Source: Citricoccus muralis
GTDB lineage: Bacteria > Actinomycetota > Actinomycetes > Actinomycetales > Micrococcaceae
DNA length: 64,000 nt
Assembly: GCF_029637705.1 (NCBI RefSeq)
Contig: NZ_CP121252.1
Coordinates: 3,038,001 to 3,102,000, forward strand
Reading direction: 5' to 3'
A program made the position numbers and the translations under genes. The notes below the pieces were generated by a model that was given only the letters and a program-made list of their open reading frames with translations, did not search any database and was not told the origin of the DNA. This document shows, piece by piece, positions 7,915 through 16,493 of the stretch (the stretch's first letter is position 1; the number at the start of each line of letters is the position of its first letter).

Positions 7915-9456
7915 GTGACTAACTCCTCCAGGGACGAGGCCTCTCGGCTCATGTCCGACGATCGCATTCGCTACCAGCCCGACCCCTCGGTGATGACCGC
8001 GCTGAAGACTCCGCGCATCCTCACCCGCGAAGTCCTCGCCGGCCTGGTTGTCGCCCTGGCGTTAATCCCGGAGGCGATCAGCTTCTCGATCATCGCCGGC
8101 GTTGACCCGAAGGTCGGCCTGTTCTCCTCGTTCATTATGGCCGTGACCATCGCCTTCACCGGCGGACGTCCGGCGATGATCTCCGCCGCCACCGGAGCGG
8201 TTGCGCTCGTCATCGCTCCCGTGGCCCGCGATTACGGGATGGACTACTTCATTGCCACCGTCCTCCTCGCGGGCGTGCTGCAGATTGTGCTCGCCGTGTG
8301 CGGGGTGGCCAAACTCATGCGATTCATCCCGCGCAGCGTCATGGTCGGCTTCGTCAACTCCCTGGCGATCCTCATCTTCATCGCCCAGCTCCCGCACCTC
8401 ATTGACGTGCCCTGGCTGGTGTACCCGCTCGTCGCCGTCGGGCTGGTGATTCTGGTGGTCCTGCCGAAAATCACCCACGTCGTCCCGGCGCCGCTGGTGG
8501 CGATCGTCATCGTCACCGCCATCGTGGTGGTCTTCGCGCTGCAGGTGCCCACCGTGGGGGATCAAGGTGAACTCCCCCGCAGCCTGCCCGAGCTGTTCAT
8601 CCCCAACGTCCCCCTGACCTGGGACACCCTGGCGATCATCGCCCCCTTCGCCCTGGCCATGGCGCTGGTCGGCCTCATGGAATCACTGATGACGGCGAAG
8701 CTCGTCGACGACGTCACCGACACGCACTCGAACAAAACCCGCGAATCCTGGGGGCAGGGCGTGGCCAACATCGTGTCCGGTTTCTTCGGCGGCATGGGTG
8801 GATGCGCGATGATCGGCCAGACCATGATCAACGTGAAGGCCTCCGGTGCCCGCACCCGCATCTCGACCTTCCTGGCCGGTGTGTTCCTGCTGATCCTCAT
8901 CGTCGTCCTCGGTGACGTCGTCGCGATTATCCCGATGGCAGCGCTGGTCGCCGTGATGGTCATGGTCTGTGTGGGCACCTTCGATTGGCACTCCATCAAG
9001 CCCTCCACCCTGCGACGGATGCCCAAGAGCGAGACGACCGTCATGGTCATCACCGTGGCCGTCGTGGTGGCCACCCACAACCTCGCCATCGGCGTGATCG
9101 CCGGCGTGTTCGTCGCCTCCGTGATGTTCGTGCGCCGCGTCGCCCACCTCATCAACGTCCAGCGCGAGGTCACCGACCACGACGGCGTACCCGTGGCGCA
9201 CTACACGGTCGAGGGGCAGCTCCTTTTCGCGTCCAGCAACGACCTCACCACCCTGTTCGACTACGCGGACGACCCCGATCGCGTGATCATCGACCTCACA
9301 CGCTCCCATGTCTGGGACGCCTCCACCGTGGCAGCGCTCGACGCAATCGAGACGAAGTACGCCCGACACGGCAAAACCGCAGAATTCGTGGGCATGAACG
9401 AGTACACGACCGCGTTCCACACCCGGCTCACCGGCGAACTGGGCGGCGGAGACTGA
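7915..9456 (+). CDS. SulP-family anion transporter with STAS domain
   Basis: The roughly 513-residue protein has a SulP core of about ten to twelve membrane segments ([51 protein letters not shown]) and a C-terminal cytoplasmic STAS domain ([40 protein letters not shown]). SulP proteins carry sulfate, bicarbonate or similar anions; STAS domains regulate them. GTG 7915 is chosen because operator, -10 and start keep the same spacing as at the TetR gene. The shared operator puts it in the regulon of that TetR protein. Which anion it carries cannot be told. Confidence 0.9.
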   Translation: MTNSSRDEASRLMSDDRIRYQPDPSVMTALKTPRILTREVLAGLVVALALIPEAISFSIIAGVDPKVGLFSSFIMAVTIAFTGGRPAMISAATGAVALVIAPVARDYGMDYFIATVLLAGVLQIVLAVCGVAKLMRFIPRSVMVGFVNSLAILIFIAQLPHLIDVPWLVYPLVAVGLVILVVLPKITHVVPAPLVAIVIVTAIVVVFALQVPTVGDQGELPRSLPELFIPNVPLTWDTLAIIAPFALAMALVGLMESLMTAKLVDDVTDTHSNKTRESWGQGVANIVSGFFGGMGGCAMIGQTMINVKASGARTRISTFLAGVFLLILIVVLGDVVAIIPMAALVAVMVMVCVGTFDWHSIKPSTLRRMPKSETTVMVITVAVVVATHNLAIGVIAGVFVASVMFVRRVAHLINVQREVTDHDGVPVAHYTVEGQLLFASSNDLTTLFDYADDPDRVIIDLTRSHVWDASTVAALDAIETKYARHGKTAEFVGMNEYTTAFHTRLTGELGGGD

Positions 9457-9496
9457 GCCTCTCACCGGGGCCAAATACCTCCCTGGCAGTTCGCCT

Positions 9497-9519
9497 ACCT
9501 TCCAGTTGGTAGGTAGCCT
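9497..9519 (+). promoter_or_regulatory. TetR-type operator and -10 of the tetR gene
   Basis: The same ACCTTCCAGTTGGTAGGTA as at 7886 occurs at 9497-9515, followed by a -10-like TAGCCT (9514-9519) and, after six bases, the GTG start at 9526. The match in sequence and spacing indicates autoregulation by the TetR protein. Confidence 0.75.
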
Positions 9520-9525
9520 GCAGGG

Positions 9526-10140
9526 GTGACCTATTCCTTCATGGACGAGAGCTCTCAGCCCACCACCGACCGCCACGTCGTGAACGCCGCCCTGGAGCTG
9601 TTGCGCGACGGCGAGGTCCTCACCATCGACGCCGTCGCTCGTGCCACCGGCCTCACCAAACCCGGGGTGCTGCACCACATCGGATCCAAGCAGAATCTGA
9701 TGCTGCGCGCCGTCGACGAGGTGGTGGACCGGTGGACTGTCGAGCTACGTCGCTTCCCCTCACAGATGGGGCCGGACGCGGGCGATACCCCCTTCCGTAG
9801 CACCGCCACCGCCCGGTTACGCTCCTACCTGGATTTTGCCTGCGTGCATGACTTTGACGCCTCGGATCTTGCCCTGTTCGCCGATCCCCGCCTGCGCGAG
9901 CGACTACGCGAACAGTGGGCTCAGCGCCTGCGCCCCTGGCTCGGCCCGCCCGCCGGAGAACGCAGCCCGGCCCAGGTGGCGGTGCGTCTGCTCGCGGACG
10001 GCATGTGGTTCAACGCCGCGCTGGGTACGGGCGCCGCCGACCCACAAGAAAAGGAGCAGGTGCGGGTCCTGGGACACCAGCTGCTCGACAGTGAGTCAGC
10101 AGCTGCAGCAGAAGACTCGGTAGGAGCCAGCACGCCATGA
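9526..10140 (+). CDS. TetR-family transcriptional regulator
   Basis: The 204-residue protein has an N-terminal TetR helix-turn-helix (DRHVVNAALELLRDGEVLTIDAVARATGLTKPGVLHHIGSKQNLMLRAVDEV, about residues 15-65) and a helical ligand domain. It begins with GTG placed six bases after a -10 hexamer, so the mRNA may be leaderless. Its stop overlaps the first SMR gene start by ATGA. The identical operator upstream of this gene and of the SulP gene suggests that it represses itself, the SMR pair and the SulP transporter. Its ligand is unknown. Confidence 0.9.
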   Translation: MTYSFMDESSQPTTDRHVVNAALELLRDGEVLTIDAVARATGLTKPGVLHHIGSKQNLMLRAVDEVVDRWTVELRRFPSQMGPDAGDTPFRSTATARLRSYLDFACVHDFDASDLALFADPRLRERLREQWAQRLRPWLGPPAGERSPAQVAVRLLADGMWFNAALGTGAADPQEKEQVRVLGHQLLDSESAAAAEDSVGASTP

Positions 10141-10517
10141 CGATCGGGGCGCTCGACGACGTCGCCGAGGATGTGCCTTCGCACCGATTCAACCGCCGGG
10201 GCTGGACCTTCTTGACCGTGGCCATCGTCTGCGAGGTGGCCGGTTCGCTCTCGCTGCGCGGCGCCCTCGATCAACCCGGACTGTACCCGGTGGTCGCGCT
10301 GGCGTATGTGTGCGCGTTCGCGTGCCTCGCCCAGGTGCTGCGCACCGGGTTCGGGATCGGCATGGCCTACGGGATCTGGGGCGCCTGTGGGGTGGCGCTG
10401 ACCGCACTCGGCTCGGCGGTCCTGTTTGGCGAAGTGATCTCCCCGGTGATGGCCGCCGGCATCGCGCTGGTGATTCTCGGCGTCATCTGCATCGACATCG
10501 GGGGGAGCCGCTCATGA
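10137..10517 (+). CDS. SMR-family efflux subunit, first of a pair
   Basis: This 126-residue, four-helix small multidrug resistance protein has an extra cytoplasmic N-terminus of about 22 residues. The essential membrane glutamate is in helix 1 (CEVAGSLSLRGA), and helix 3 has the GMAYGIWGACGVALTALGSAVLFGE pattern. It overlaps the TetR stop and the second SMR start (both ATGA). Paired SMR genes normally form hetero-oligomers that export cationic compounds or guanidinium-like substrates in exchange for protons. Confidence 0.88.
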   Translation: MTIGALDDVAEDVPSHRFNRRGWTFLTVAIVCEVAGSLSLRGALDQPGLYPVVALAYVCAFACLAQVLRTGFGIGMAYGIWGACGVALTALGSAVLFGEVISPVMAAGIALVILGVICIDIGGSRS

Positions 10518-10849
10518 GCGGGATCGCCGTGGCCTGGGTACTGCTGTGCGGCGCCATCGTGATGGAGGTCGCCGCCACCCTGTGTCTGAGGATGGCCGTG
10601 GCCGGGTCGCGCTGGTGGTACGTCCCCGTCGTCGTCGGTTATGCCTCCGCGTTCAGCCTGCTGAGTCTGACGCTGGCCCAGGGCATGGGGCTCGGCATGG
10701 CCTACGGTATCTGGACGGCGGCCGGGGTGGCGCTCACCGCGATCGCCGGACGTGTTCTGTTTCAGGAGCGGCTGACCTGGGTGATGACGCTCGGGATCGC
10801 GCTGATCGTCGGGGGCGTGCTGCTCATCGAGCTCGGCGCGTCCCACTGA
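10514..10849 (+). CDS. SMR-family efflux subunit, second of a pair
   Basis: This 111-residue protein has four membrane helices, the membrane glutamate in helix 1 (VMEVAATLCLRMA) and the helix 3 signature GMAYGIWTAAGVALTAIAGRVLFQE. The ATG at 10514 overlaps the stop of the first SMR gene. It is of normal SMR length, whereas its partner has an N-terminal extension, which fits an asymmetric pair. The two genes share the TetR promoter. Confidence 0.88.
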   Translation: MSGIAVAWVLLCGAIVMEVAATLCLRMAVAGSRWWYVPVVVGYASAFSLLSLTLAQGMGLGMAYGIWTAAGVALTAIAGRVLFQERLTWVMTLGIALIVGGVLLIELGASH

Positions 10850-10900
10850 GTGTCTCGCCGCGCGCCCCACTCCTCGCCCCGGATAGGGCATCCTGGTGAT

Positions 10901-11356
10901 ATGACCTCGCCCCGTGAAGATCCGCTCGCCCTGGAGAACCAGGTGTGCTTTGCCCTGTCGGTGGCGTCCCGCTCGGTGATCGGGGCATACCGGGAGGTGC
11001 TGGATCCGCTGCACCTGACCCACCCACAGTACCTGGTGATGCTGGCGCTGTGGCAGTCCGCCCCGATGGCGCTGAAGGACCTGGCCGCGGTGCTGCGCCA
11101 GGAGCCGGCCACCCTCTCACCGCTACTGAAGCGGCTCGAAAATCAGGGATATCTGACCCGCGAGCGCAGTACGGCCGACGAGCGCACGCTCATCGTGGAG
11201 CTCACCGAGGAGGGCCGCCAGCTGCGCGAGCGCGCCCTGGAGGTGCCCGAGATCATGCTGGACCGGCTCGGACTCGACGAGGAGGGCTTCGTCGAGCTGC
11301 ACCGGACCCTGACGAGTCTGTTAGCCGGACTCGACCATGCGCAGCAGCTCCGCTGA
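10901..11356 (+). CDS. MarR/OhrR-like regulator
   Basis: The 151-residue protein resembles the organic-peroxide sensor OhrR: a cysteine in NQVCFALSVASRSVIGAY near residue 15, the helix following it, and LDPLHLTHPQYLVMLALW, then a winged helix (LKDLAAVLRQEPATLSPLLKRLENQGYLTRERSTADERTLIVELT). OhrR oxidises this cysteine to release DNA. No ohr gene is adjacent, so its target lies elsewhere or differs. The ATG at 10901 follows a -10-like CATCCT by six bases. Its 3' end overlaps the convergent small gene by 36 bases. Confidence 0.82.
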   Translation: MTSPREDPLALENQVCFALSVASRSVIGAYREVLDPLHLTHPQYLVMLALWQSAPMALKDLAAVLRQEPATLSPLLKRLENQGYLTRERSTADERTLIVELTEEGRQLRERALEVPEIMLDRLGLDEEGFVELHRTLTSLLAGLDHAQQLR

Positions 11357-11557
11357 GGGCTCGGTGCCGGCGTCGCGGTGCCCGGCCACAGTGAGTCGGG
11401 CACGCTCCTGGCGCAGCTGGGCGCGGGGGTCGATGCCGGTTTGCCGGTCCGCCGGGCCGAAAATGCTCAACACAGTGTAGAGCACGGTCCAGCGGATCCG
11501 GTACCAGCGGGATAATCCGGTGTGATCGTCACTCAGGGCGGCGGGAACGAAACCCAT
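11321..11557 (-). CDS. small conserved-looking hypothetical protein
   Basis: This 78-residue reading frame starts at an ATG with ATGGAGG five bases upstream. The central part is moderately hydrophobic (WYRIRWTVLYTVLSIFG) and the C-terminal half is charged, with QLRQERARL. I recognise no family. It lies directly after the ABC permease on the same strand, and an 18-bp inverted repeat sits in the gap. It overlaps the 3' end of the MarR gene on the other strand. Coding is supported by the good ribosome site only. Confidence 0.5.
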   Translation of the reverse strand: MGFVPAALSDDHTGLSRWYRIRWTVLYTVLSIFGPADRQTGIDPRAQLRQERARLTVAGHRDAGTEPSAELLRMVESG

Positions 11558-11569
11558 GGGAGCCTCCAT

Positions 11570-11587
11570 TAGTTAGTACACTAACTA
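11570..11587 (-). promoter_or_regulatory. inverted repeat TAGTTAGT-N2-ACTAACTA
   Basis: Perfect 8-bp arms are separated by two bases. On the reverse strand a -10-like TACAAT lies just upstream, so the repeat could be an operator over the start of a transcript for the small gene at 11557. The stop codon of the ABC permease lies within one arm. Confidence 0.55.
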
Positions 11588-12943
11588 TTGTAGGGCATTC
11601 CCGACGGCGACTCCGCCCCGAACCAACACGATGCCCAGTGCCAGGCAGAGGGCGACGATCGCCATAGACACGGGGCTGAAGATCGCGGCCAGGCCAAGCA
11701 CCGGCAACGCGGTGATCCCGGCGACAACCAGGGTGAAGATCAGCACGATCCACAGCGGACCGAAGACGGCGTCGCGCCGCATCTGCTCCAGCTGGGACCG
11801 CCCCATGCCGATGCGCTGCAGTCCCCGGTAGAGCTCAGCGCGGTCGAGCACCTGGGCAGCCTGGGTGATCGCCACCGAACACGCAGTCAGCAGGAACGCG
11901 ATCACCATGGTGAGCAGCACCCCGGTGCGTAGGTCCACGGTGAGATTCAGCTCCTCCGGGGGCAAGGGTCCGGCCGAAGCGGCATTCACCAGCGACATGC
12001 CGGCGCCGCCCACCACGCCGATGTAGGTGGTCAGCGCCACCCCGCCGATCTGCGCCCAGGCCTGCTGGGGTGATTCCAACACCGCGCGGGCCGAGACGAG
12101 GGCCTCCACGGTGTTCGCGCGACGCAGTTTCCGGCGGGTGATCAGCGCGATCAGCCAGGGTCCGATGAAGTGCAGCGCCACCATGGGTACCGCGAGCGCG
12201 GCGAGAATCATGGTCACCACCATCGCAATGGTTTGGGCGCCGACGGCGTTGGCCATCAGCTGAGCCGCCACGATCAATACCCCGGCGATGACGAAGCGCA
12301 GCCAGTGCACCCGGGCCGGGCGGGCGCGGGTCCGTACCCCCAGCGGAGTGATCTCGATCCGGCGCAGCCCGACCAGGGAGGAGACCACCGCGATGGCGAT
12401 GATCGCCAGCAGTACCAGTGCGGTGCCGGGCACACCCAGCCACATGCCGGCCACACCGATGGGCCCGCCGTCGAAACGCAACAGCCCGGCCAGCGGCATC
12501 AGCATCAGATACCCGACCACCCCGAGCGCCGAACCCACCGCGGCGAAGGCGGACGATTCGGCGACGGCGAGCAGGCGCAGTGTGGACGAGGAGGCACCCA
12601 CGAGTCGCAGCGAGGAGAGACGTTCATCGCGACGCCGGGCCAGCAGCCGGGCCGCGGAGGCGGCGAGTTGGGCCATCGGCAACACCAGCAGCAGCACCGC
12701 GAGGATCGCGAGCACCCGGTACGTCTCGGCCCGGTCGTTGTCGATGGAGAAGAAGTAGCCCACACCACCGGCCACGCTGAGCCCGAGTGCGGAGACGACG
12801 GCGAAGGCGGCCACCGGCAGCACCCACACCCGGCGGTCGGCGAAGACCCGGCCGAGGAACAGATGCAGCACAGTGACGGCGCCGTCGCGCGCGGAGCCGG
12901 TGGGAGCCGGCGTCGTCGTGGGGGTCATCAGTGCCGCGCTCAT
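11585..12943 (-). CDS. FtsX-like ABC transporter permease
   Basis: This 452-residue membrane protein has about eight hydrophobic segments arranged as two FtsX-like halves. ARRRDERLSSLRLVGASSSTLRLLAVAES near residue 105 is typical of FtsX/MacB-type permeases in Actinobacteria, and GLQRIGMGRSQLEQMRRDAVFGPLW in the second half is the matching repeat. Its start overlaps the stop of the ATPase gene by ATGA. Such pairs usually export lipids or antimicrobial peptides, or act in envelope signalling; the substrate is unknown. Confidence 0.87.
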   Translation of the reverse strand: MSAALMTPTTTPAPTGSARDGAVTVLHLFLGRVFADRRVWVLPVAAFAVVSALGLSVAGGVGYFFSIDNDRAETYRVLAILAVLLLVLPMAQLAASAARLLARRRDERLSSLRLVGASSSTLRLLAVAESSAFAAVGSALGVVGYLMLMPLAGLLRFDGGPIGVAGMWLGVPGTALVLLAIIAIAVVSSLVGLRRIEITPLGVRTRARPARVHWLRFVIAGVLIVAAQLMANAVGAQTIAMVVTMILAALAVPMVALHFIGPWLIALITRRKLRRANTVEALVSARAVLESPQQAWAQIGGVALTTYIGVVGGAGMSLVNAASAGPLPPEELNLTVDLRTGVLLTMVIAFLLTACSVAITQAAQVLDRAELYRGLQRIGMGRSQLEQMRRDAVFGPLWIVLIFTLVVAGITALPVLGLAAIFSPVSMAIVALCLALGIVLVRGGVAVGNALQ

Positions 12944-13683
12944 CGGGTGACCTCCTGGTTCGAGGAACAGTGGGTGCGCTCATCGGCGACGATGTGGCCA
13001 TCGCGCACCCGGATCAACCGGGAGCAGCGAGCCGCCACCTGCGGGTCGTGGGTGACCAGCACCAGGGTGCGGCCGCGCGAGACGGTGGAATCAAGCAGCG
13101 CAGTGAGTACCGCATCCGAGGTCATCGAGTCCAGCGCCCCTGTGGGTTCGTCGGCGAACACCACGGTCGGATCCGCAATCTGGGCCCGCGCAATGGCGAC
13201 GCGCTGGGCCTGCCCGCCGGAGAGCTCACCCAATCGGCGGTCAAACATGCCGTCGAGTCCGAGGGAAGACAGCCACTGCTGGGCGTGAGATTCGGCGGCG
13301 GCGCGCGGCACCCCGGAGAGCATGAGCGGCAGCGCGGCGTTCTCCTGGGCGGTGAGTTCGGGCAGCAGCAGCCCCTCCTGGAACACGAAGCCGAGGTGTT
13401 CGCGGCGCAACTGGGCGCGGCGCTCCTCGTTCAGGGAGGTGATCTCGACCTGTTGCTGCGGCAGGCTGAGGTGCACCCTCCCGGCGTCAGGGGTGAGAAT
13501 GCCGGAGAGGCAGTGCATCAGCGTGGTCTTACCGGAGCCGGACGGACCCATAATGGCCACGGATTCGCCCGCGTACAGGCTGAGGTTGACGCCGCCAAGC
13601 GCCGTCGTCGAGCCGTAGGTTTTGGTCAGATGGTCTGCGATCAGGACGGGATGCTGTGCTGGGTTCTGGTCTGGAGAGTTCAT
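12940..13683 (-). CDS. ABC transporter ATP-binding protein
   Basis: The 247-residue protein contains Walker A (GPSGSGKTTL near residue 50), the signature LSGGQAQRVAIARA near residue 150, Walker B (VVFADEPTGALDS) and the switch histidine (LVLVTHDPQVA). It is of the MacB/LolD type that partners FtsX-like permeases, and the permease gene follows with an ATGA overlap. The 92 bases between this gene and menG hold GTCGTCG/CGACGAC stretches but no clear promoter. Confidence 0.92.
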   Translation of the reverse strand: MNSPDQNPAQHPVLIADHLTKTYGSTTALGGVNLSLYAGESVAIMGPSGSGKTTLMHCLSGILTPDAGRVHLSLPQQQVEITSLNEERRAQLRREHLGFVFQEGLLLPELTAQENAALPLMLSGVPRAAAESHAQQWLSSLGLDGMFDRRLGELSGGQAQRVAIARAQIADPTVVFADEPTGALDSMTSDAVLTALLDSTVSRGRTLVLVTHDPQVAARCSRLIRVRDGHIVADERTHCSSNQEVTR

Positions 13684-13775
13684 GCTTCCAGCCTGGTCGA
13701 CCTACCCCCGCCGCGTCGTCGCCCTGCGGCGTGATTCTCGACGACGACGCCTCCTCCTGGCGATGGACCCGCGGG

Positions 13776-14519
13776 TCATCCCGTCGTCGTCACCGGTTTC
13801 TGCGCCCAATGAATCGCCATGGTGCCGAACAGGTGGGTTTCGTGCCCGATGTTCACGAATCCGGCGTCGTCAAGCAACCCGTGGATTTCGGCCGGGGTCT
13901 TGAACCCGCGGGTGGTGGCGGAGAGATACTCGTAGGCCTCGGCGTTGCGGGTGATCAGGTTCGCCAACCGCGGCACCACCCATTTGATGTACGCGGTGGA
14001 GAAGGGTTTGATCACATTGTCCGGGGCCGGGGAGGTTTCCAGGGCTACCATCCAGCCGCCGGGTTTGAGCACCCGGAACTGCTCGGCCAGCGTGGTGGGG
14101 ATATCGGTGACATTGCGCAGCAGGTAGCCGTGGGTCACCGCATCGAACACCCCCTCCTCGAAGGGCAGGTCCATGGCATCGGCCTCGACCCAGCTGATCT
14201 GCTCGCCGCCGGGGCGCCGCCGGCCGACCTCCATCATCTCCGGGGCGAAATCTGCGCCGATGATGTGGGCGCCGTAGCGCTGGCGCAGGATCTCCAGAGC
14301 GATGTCGCCGGTGCCGGTGGCCAGATCCAGCACGGTGGGGGCATCCGGCAACTGGGCGCGCTCGACAGTGCGGCGCACGAACCGCGGCTCCTGACCCCAG
14401 GTCATCACCAGGTTCATCAGGTCGTAGCGCTCGGCGATGCCGTTGAACATCTCGGAAACCTGCTCGCCATGGGCGTCGCGGGCGGGCGGGGTCTGTGCGG
14501 GGCGCGGGGATTCACTCAC
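13776..14519 (-). CDS. menG: demethylmenaquinone methyltransferase
   Basis: The 247-residue protein matches the UbiE/MenG family: VSEMFNGIAERYDLMNLVMTWG near residue 22, SAM motif I in VLDLATGTGDIALE, then GADFAPEMMEVGRRR, GYLLRNVTD, and FRVLKPGGWMVALETS. It would methylate demethylmenaquinone to menaquinone, the quinone of Gram-positive respiration. It is divergent from an iron-siderophore binding protein, and a DtxR box lies in the shared 107-bp promoter region, so iron might also affect it; that is inference. Confidence 0.92.
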   Translation of the reverse strand: MSESPRPAQTPPARDAHGEQVSEMFNGIAERYDLMNLVMTWGQEPRFVRRTVERAQLPDAPTVLDLATGTGDIALEILRQRYGAHIIGADFAPEMMEVGRRRPGGEQISWVEADAMDLPFEEGVFDAVTHGYLLRNVTDIPTTLAEQFRVLKPGGWMVALETSPAPDNVIKPFSTAYIKWVVPRLANLITRNAEAYEYLSATTRGFKTPAEIHGLLDDAGFVNIGHETHLFGTMAIHWAQKPVTTTG

Positions 14520-14575
14520 CCCCTCAGGCTACCGCGTTCGACTGGCCCCTTTCTGGCAACGGCACCCACAGAGCT

Positions 14576-14594
14576 TTAGGGTAGGCTAACCTCA
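14576..14594 (+). promoter_or_regulatory. DtxR/IdeR iron box
   Basis: TTAGGGTAGGCTAACCTCA matches 17 of 19 positions of the DtxR consensus palindrome TTAGGTTAGGCTAACCTAA. It lies 32 bases before the GTG start of the siderophore-binding lipoprotein, so iron-loaded DtxR/IdeR would repress that gene. Confidence 0.88.
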
Positions 14595-14626
14595 TATCAA
14601 TCTTTATCCACCCGAAAGGCACCGTC

Positions 14627-15700
14627 GTGTCCCCTCGTCCCCTGAACCGCGCTTCCCGCCGGCTACTGAGCCTGACCGCTATGCTCGCTGCCTCCGGTCT
14701 GACCTTGTCCGCCTGCTCCGCTGACGACGACGGCGCCACCGACTCCGCCTCCGCCTCCGAGAACGGTGCCGCCTCCGGCGAGTTCCCCCGCAGCGTCGAG
14801 CACGCCTTCGGCACCACCGAGATCCCCGAACAGCCCGAGCGCGTGGCCACCGTCGGCTGGGCCTCCCACGACATCTCACTGGCCCTGGGCGTGGCCCCGG
14901 TGGGCATCCCTGAGCAGTCCTACGGCGGCAACGAGGGCGGCGCCACGGATTGGTACGACGACGCCGTCGCCGAACTGGGTGCGGATGCCCCCGAAACCTA
15001 CGTGGAAGCCGAAGAGCTAGCCTACGAGGCGATCGCGGCCACCGAGCCCGACGTCATCCTCGCCGTGCAGTCGGCCATCACCCAGGAGCAGTTCGACCAG
15101 CTCTCTGACATTGCCCCGGTGGTGGCCTACCCGGAGGATTCCCCGAACTACACCACCTCCTGGCAGGACGGCACCACCCTGGTCGGCGAGGCGCTGGGCA
15201 AGGAAACCGAGGCCGAAGAGGTCATTTCGTCCACCGAGCAGGCCCTGACCGACTACGCATCCGAGCACGCGGACGTCCTCGAGGGCACCACCTTCATCTA
15301 CGGCGCCGTAGACCCGGCCAGCGCCGACCCGGTGAGCGTTTATACCGAGGGAGACGCCCGCGTGCAGTTCCTGCAGAGCCTGGGCCTGGAACAGGCGCCG
15401 GCCGCCGTGGAAGCCGCCGACGGTGCAGAGGGCTTCAGCGTCGTCGTCTCGCCCGAGAACGCCGCCAGCCTCGAATCCGACCTGCTGATCACCTGGGCCA
15501 TGGACGATTCCGTGCGCGCGGCCGTGGAGGGTGACGACCTGCTCTCCTCCATCCCCGCGATCACCAACGACGCCTGGGTGCTGCAGACCGACGCCCCGCA
15601 GATCTACGCCATCTCGACGGCGACGCCACTGTCTGTGCCGTGGGCGCTGGACAACACCATGCCGGAGATCCTGGAAGCCGCCGAGGCCGCACAGGGCTGA
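14627..15700 (+). CDS. iron-siderophore ABC transporter binding lipoprotein (orphan)
   Basis: The 357-residue protein has a lipoprotein signal with a cysteine in TLSACSAD near residue 28 and the FepB/FhuD-like binding-protein pattern: VEHAFGTTEIPEQPERVATVGW, LALGVAPVGIPEQSYGGNEGG, and EPDVILAVQSAITQEQFDQLSDIAPVVAY. The GTG start follows GAAAGG. No permease or ATPase is adjacent; the nearest are at 19250-22106. It resembles the binding protein at 22084 in layout, including a downstream PWALDN/PWVIER motif, so it may feed the same importer with another siderophore. The DtxR box upstream indicates iron repression. Confidence 0.92.
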   Translation: MSPRPLNRASRRLLSLTAMLAASGLTLSACSADDDGATDSASASENGAASGEFPRSVEHAFGTTEIPEQPERVATVGWASHDISLALGVAPVGIPEQSYGGNEGGATDWYDDAVAELGADAPETYVEAEELAYEAIAATEPDVILAVQSAITQEQFDQLSDIAPVVAYPEDSPNYTTSWQDGTTLVGEALGKETEAEEVISSTEQALTDYASEHADVLEGTTFIYGAVDPASADPVSVYTEGDARVQFLQSLGLEQAPAAVEAADGAEGFSVVVSPENAASLESDLLITWAMDDSVRAAVEGDDLLSSIPAITNDAWVLQTDAPQIYAISTATPLSVPWALDNTMPEILEAAEAAQG

Positions 15701-15824
15701 TCCGCTGGGATCCTGACGGCGGTGGCCTGGGCATGGAATAGTGCTCGGGCCAATGCCGTTATGCGCCATGAGACCCGGTTCATTCCGGACCGGGAACCAC
15801 AATGGACGCAATGGAAGGACTCAC

Positions 15825-16493
15825 ATGGCTGACTACGTCATCATCGGTGGACACGGCAAGGTCGCACTGCGCGCCGTCCCGCTGCTCGTCGAAGCCGGAC
15901 ACACCGTCACCTCGGTGATCCGCAACCCCGAACACGTCCAGGAAGTGGAAGCCACCGGCGCCACCGCCCTGGTGCTCGACATCGAAAACGCCACGGTGAA
16001 CGATTTCGCGGAGATCTTCGTGAACAAGGACGCCGTCATCTGGTCCGCAGGCGCCGGCGGCGGTAGCCCGCAGCGCACCTACGCCGTCGATCGTGACGCC
16101 GCCCGCCGCTCCATCGACGCCGCACGTCATGCCGGGGTGGCCCGCTACGTGATGGTCTCCTACGCGGGTGCCAGCCTGGAGCACGGCATTCCCGAGGACC
16201 ACTCCTTCTTCCCCTACGCCCAGTCGAAAGCAGAAGCAGATGCTTATCTGCGCGATTCCGGACTGGATTACACCATCCTGGGGCCGGGCAAGCTCACCCT
16301 CGAAGAGCCCACGGGACGGGTGCGCATCGACGACGGCACCCCCGCCCAGAACGAGAACGACGGGCGCGACACCTCCCGCGGCAACGTGGCCGCCAGCATC
16401 CTGGTCGCGCTGGAGGAGGACGCCACCATCGGCAAGACCATCAACTATTACGACGGCGACACCGATCTGCGCGAGGCCTTCGCCGCCCTGTAA
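15825..16493 (+). CDS. NAD(P)H-binding SDR-a5-like protein
   Basis: The 222-residue protein has a Rossmann start (YVIIGGHGKVALRAVPLLVEAGHTVTSVIRN) and continues as an atypical short-chain dehydrogenase of the YwnB/NmrA-like type (AVIWSAGAGGGSPQRTYAVDRDAARRSIDAARHAGVARYVMVSYAGA; FPYAQSKAEADAYLRDSGLDYTILGPGKL). GGAAGGAC precedes the ATG. Homologues are used as redox-stress or flavin-reductase-like proteins; a specific reaction is not known here. A weak terminator follows at 16614. Confidence 0.88.
   Translation: MADYVIIGGHGKVALRAVPLLVEAGHTVTSVIRNPEHVQEVEATGATALVLDIENATVNDFAEIFVNKDAVIWSAGAGGGSPQRTYAVDRDAARRSIDAARHAGVARYVMVSYAGASLEHGIPEDHSFFPYAQSKAEADAYLRDSGLDYTILGPGKLTLEEPTGRVRIDDGTPAQNENDGRDTSRGNVAASILVALEEDATIGKTINYYDGDTDLREAFAAL

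Noticed and set aside
12170-13288. 372-codon + strand frame over the ABC transporter
   Set aside because: It mirrors the ABC permease and ATPase on the other strand, and its Gly/His/Gln-rich product has no recognisable domain.
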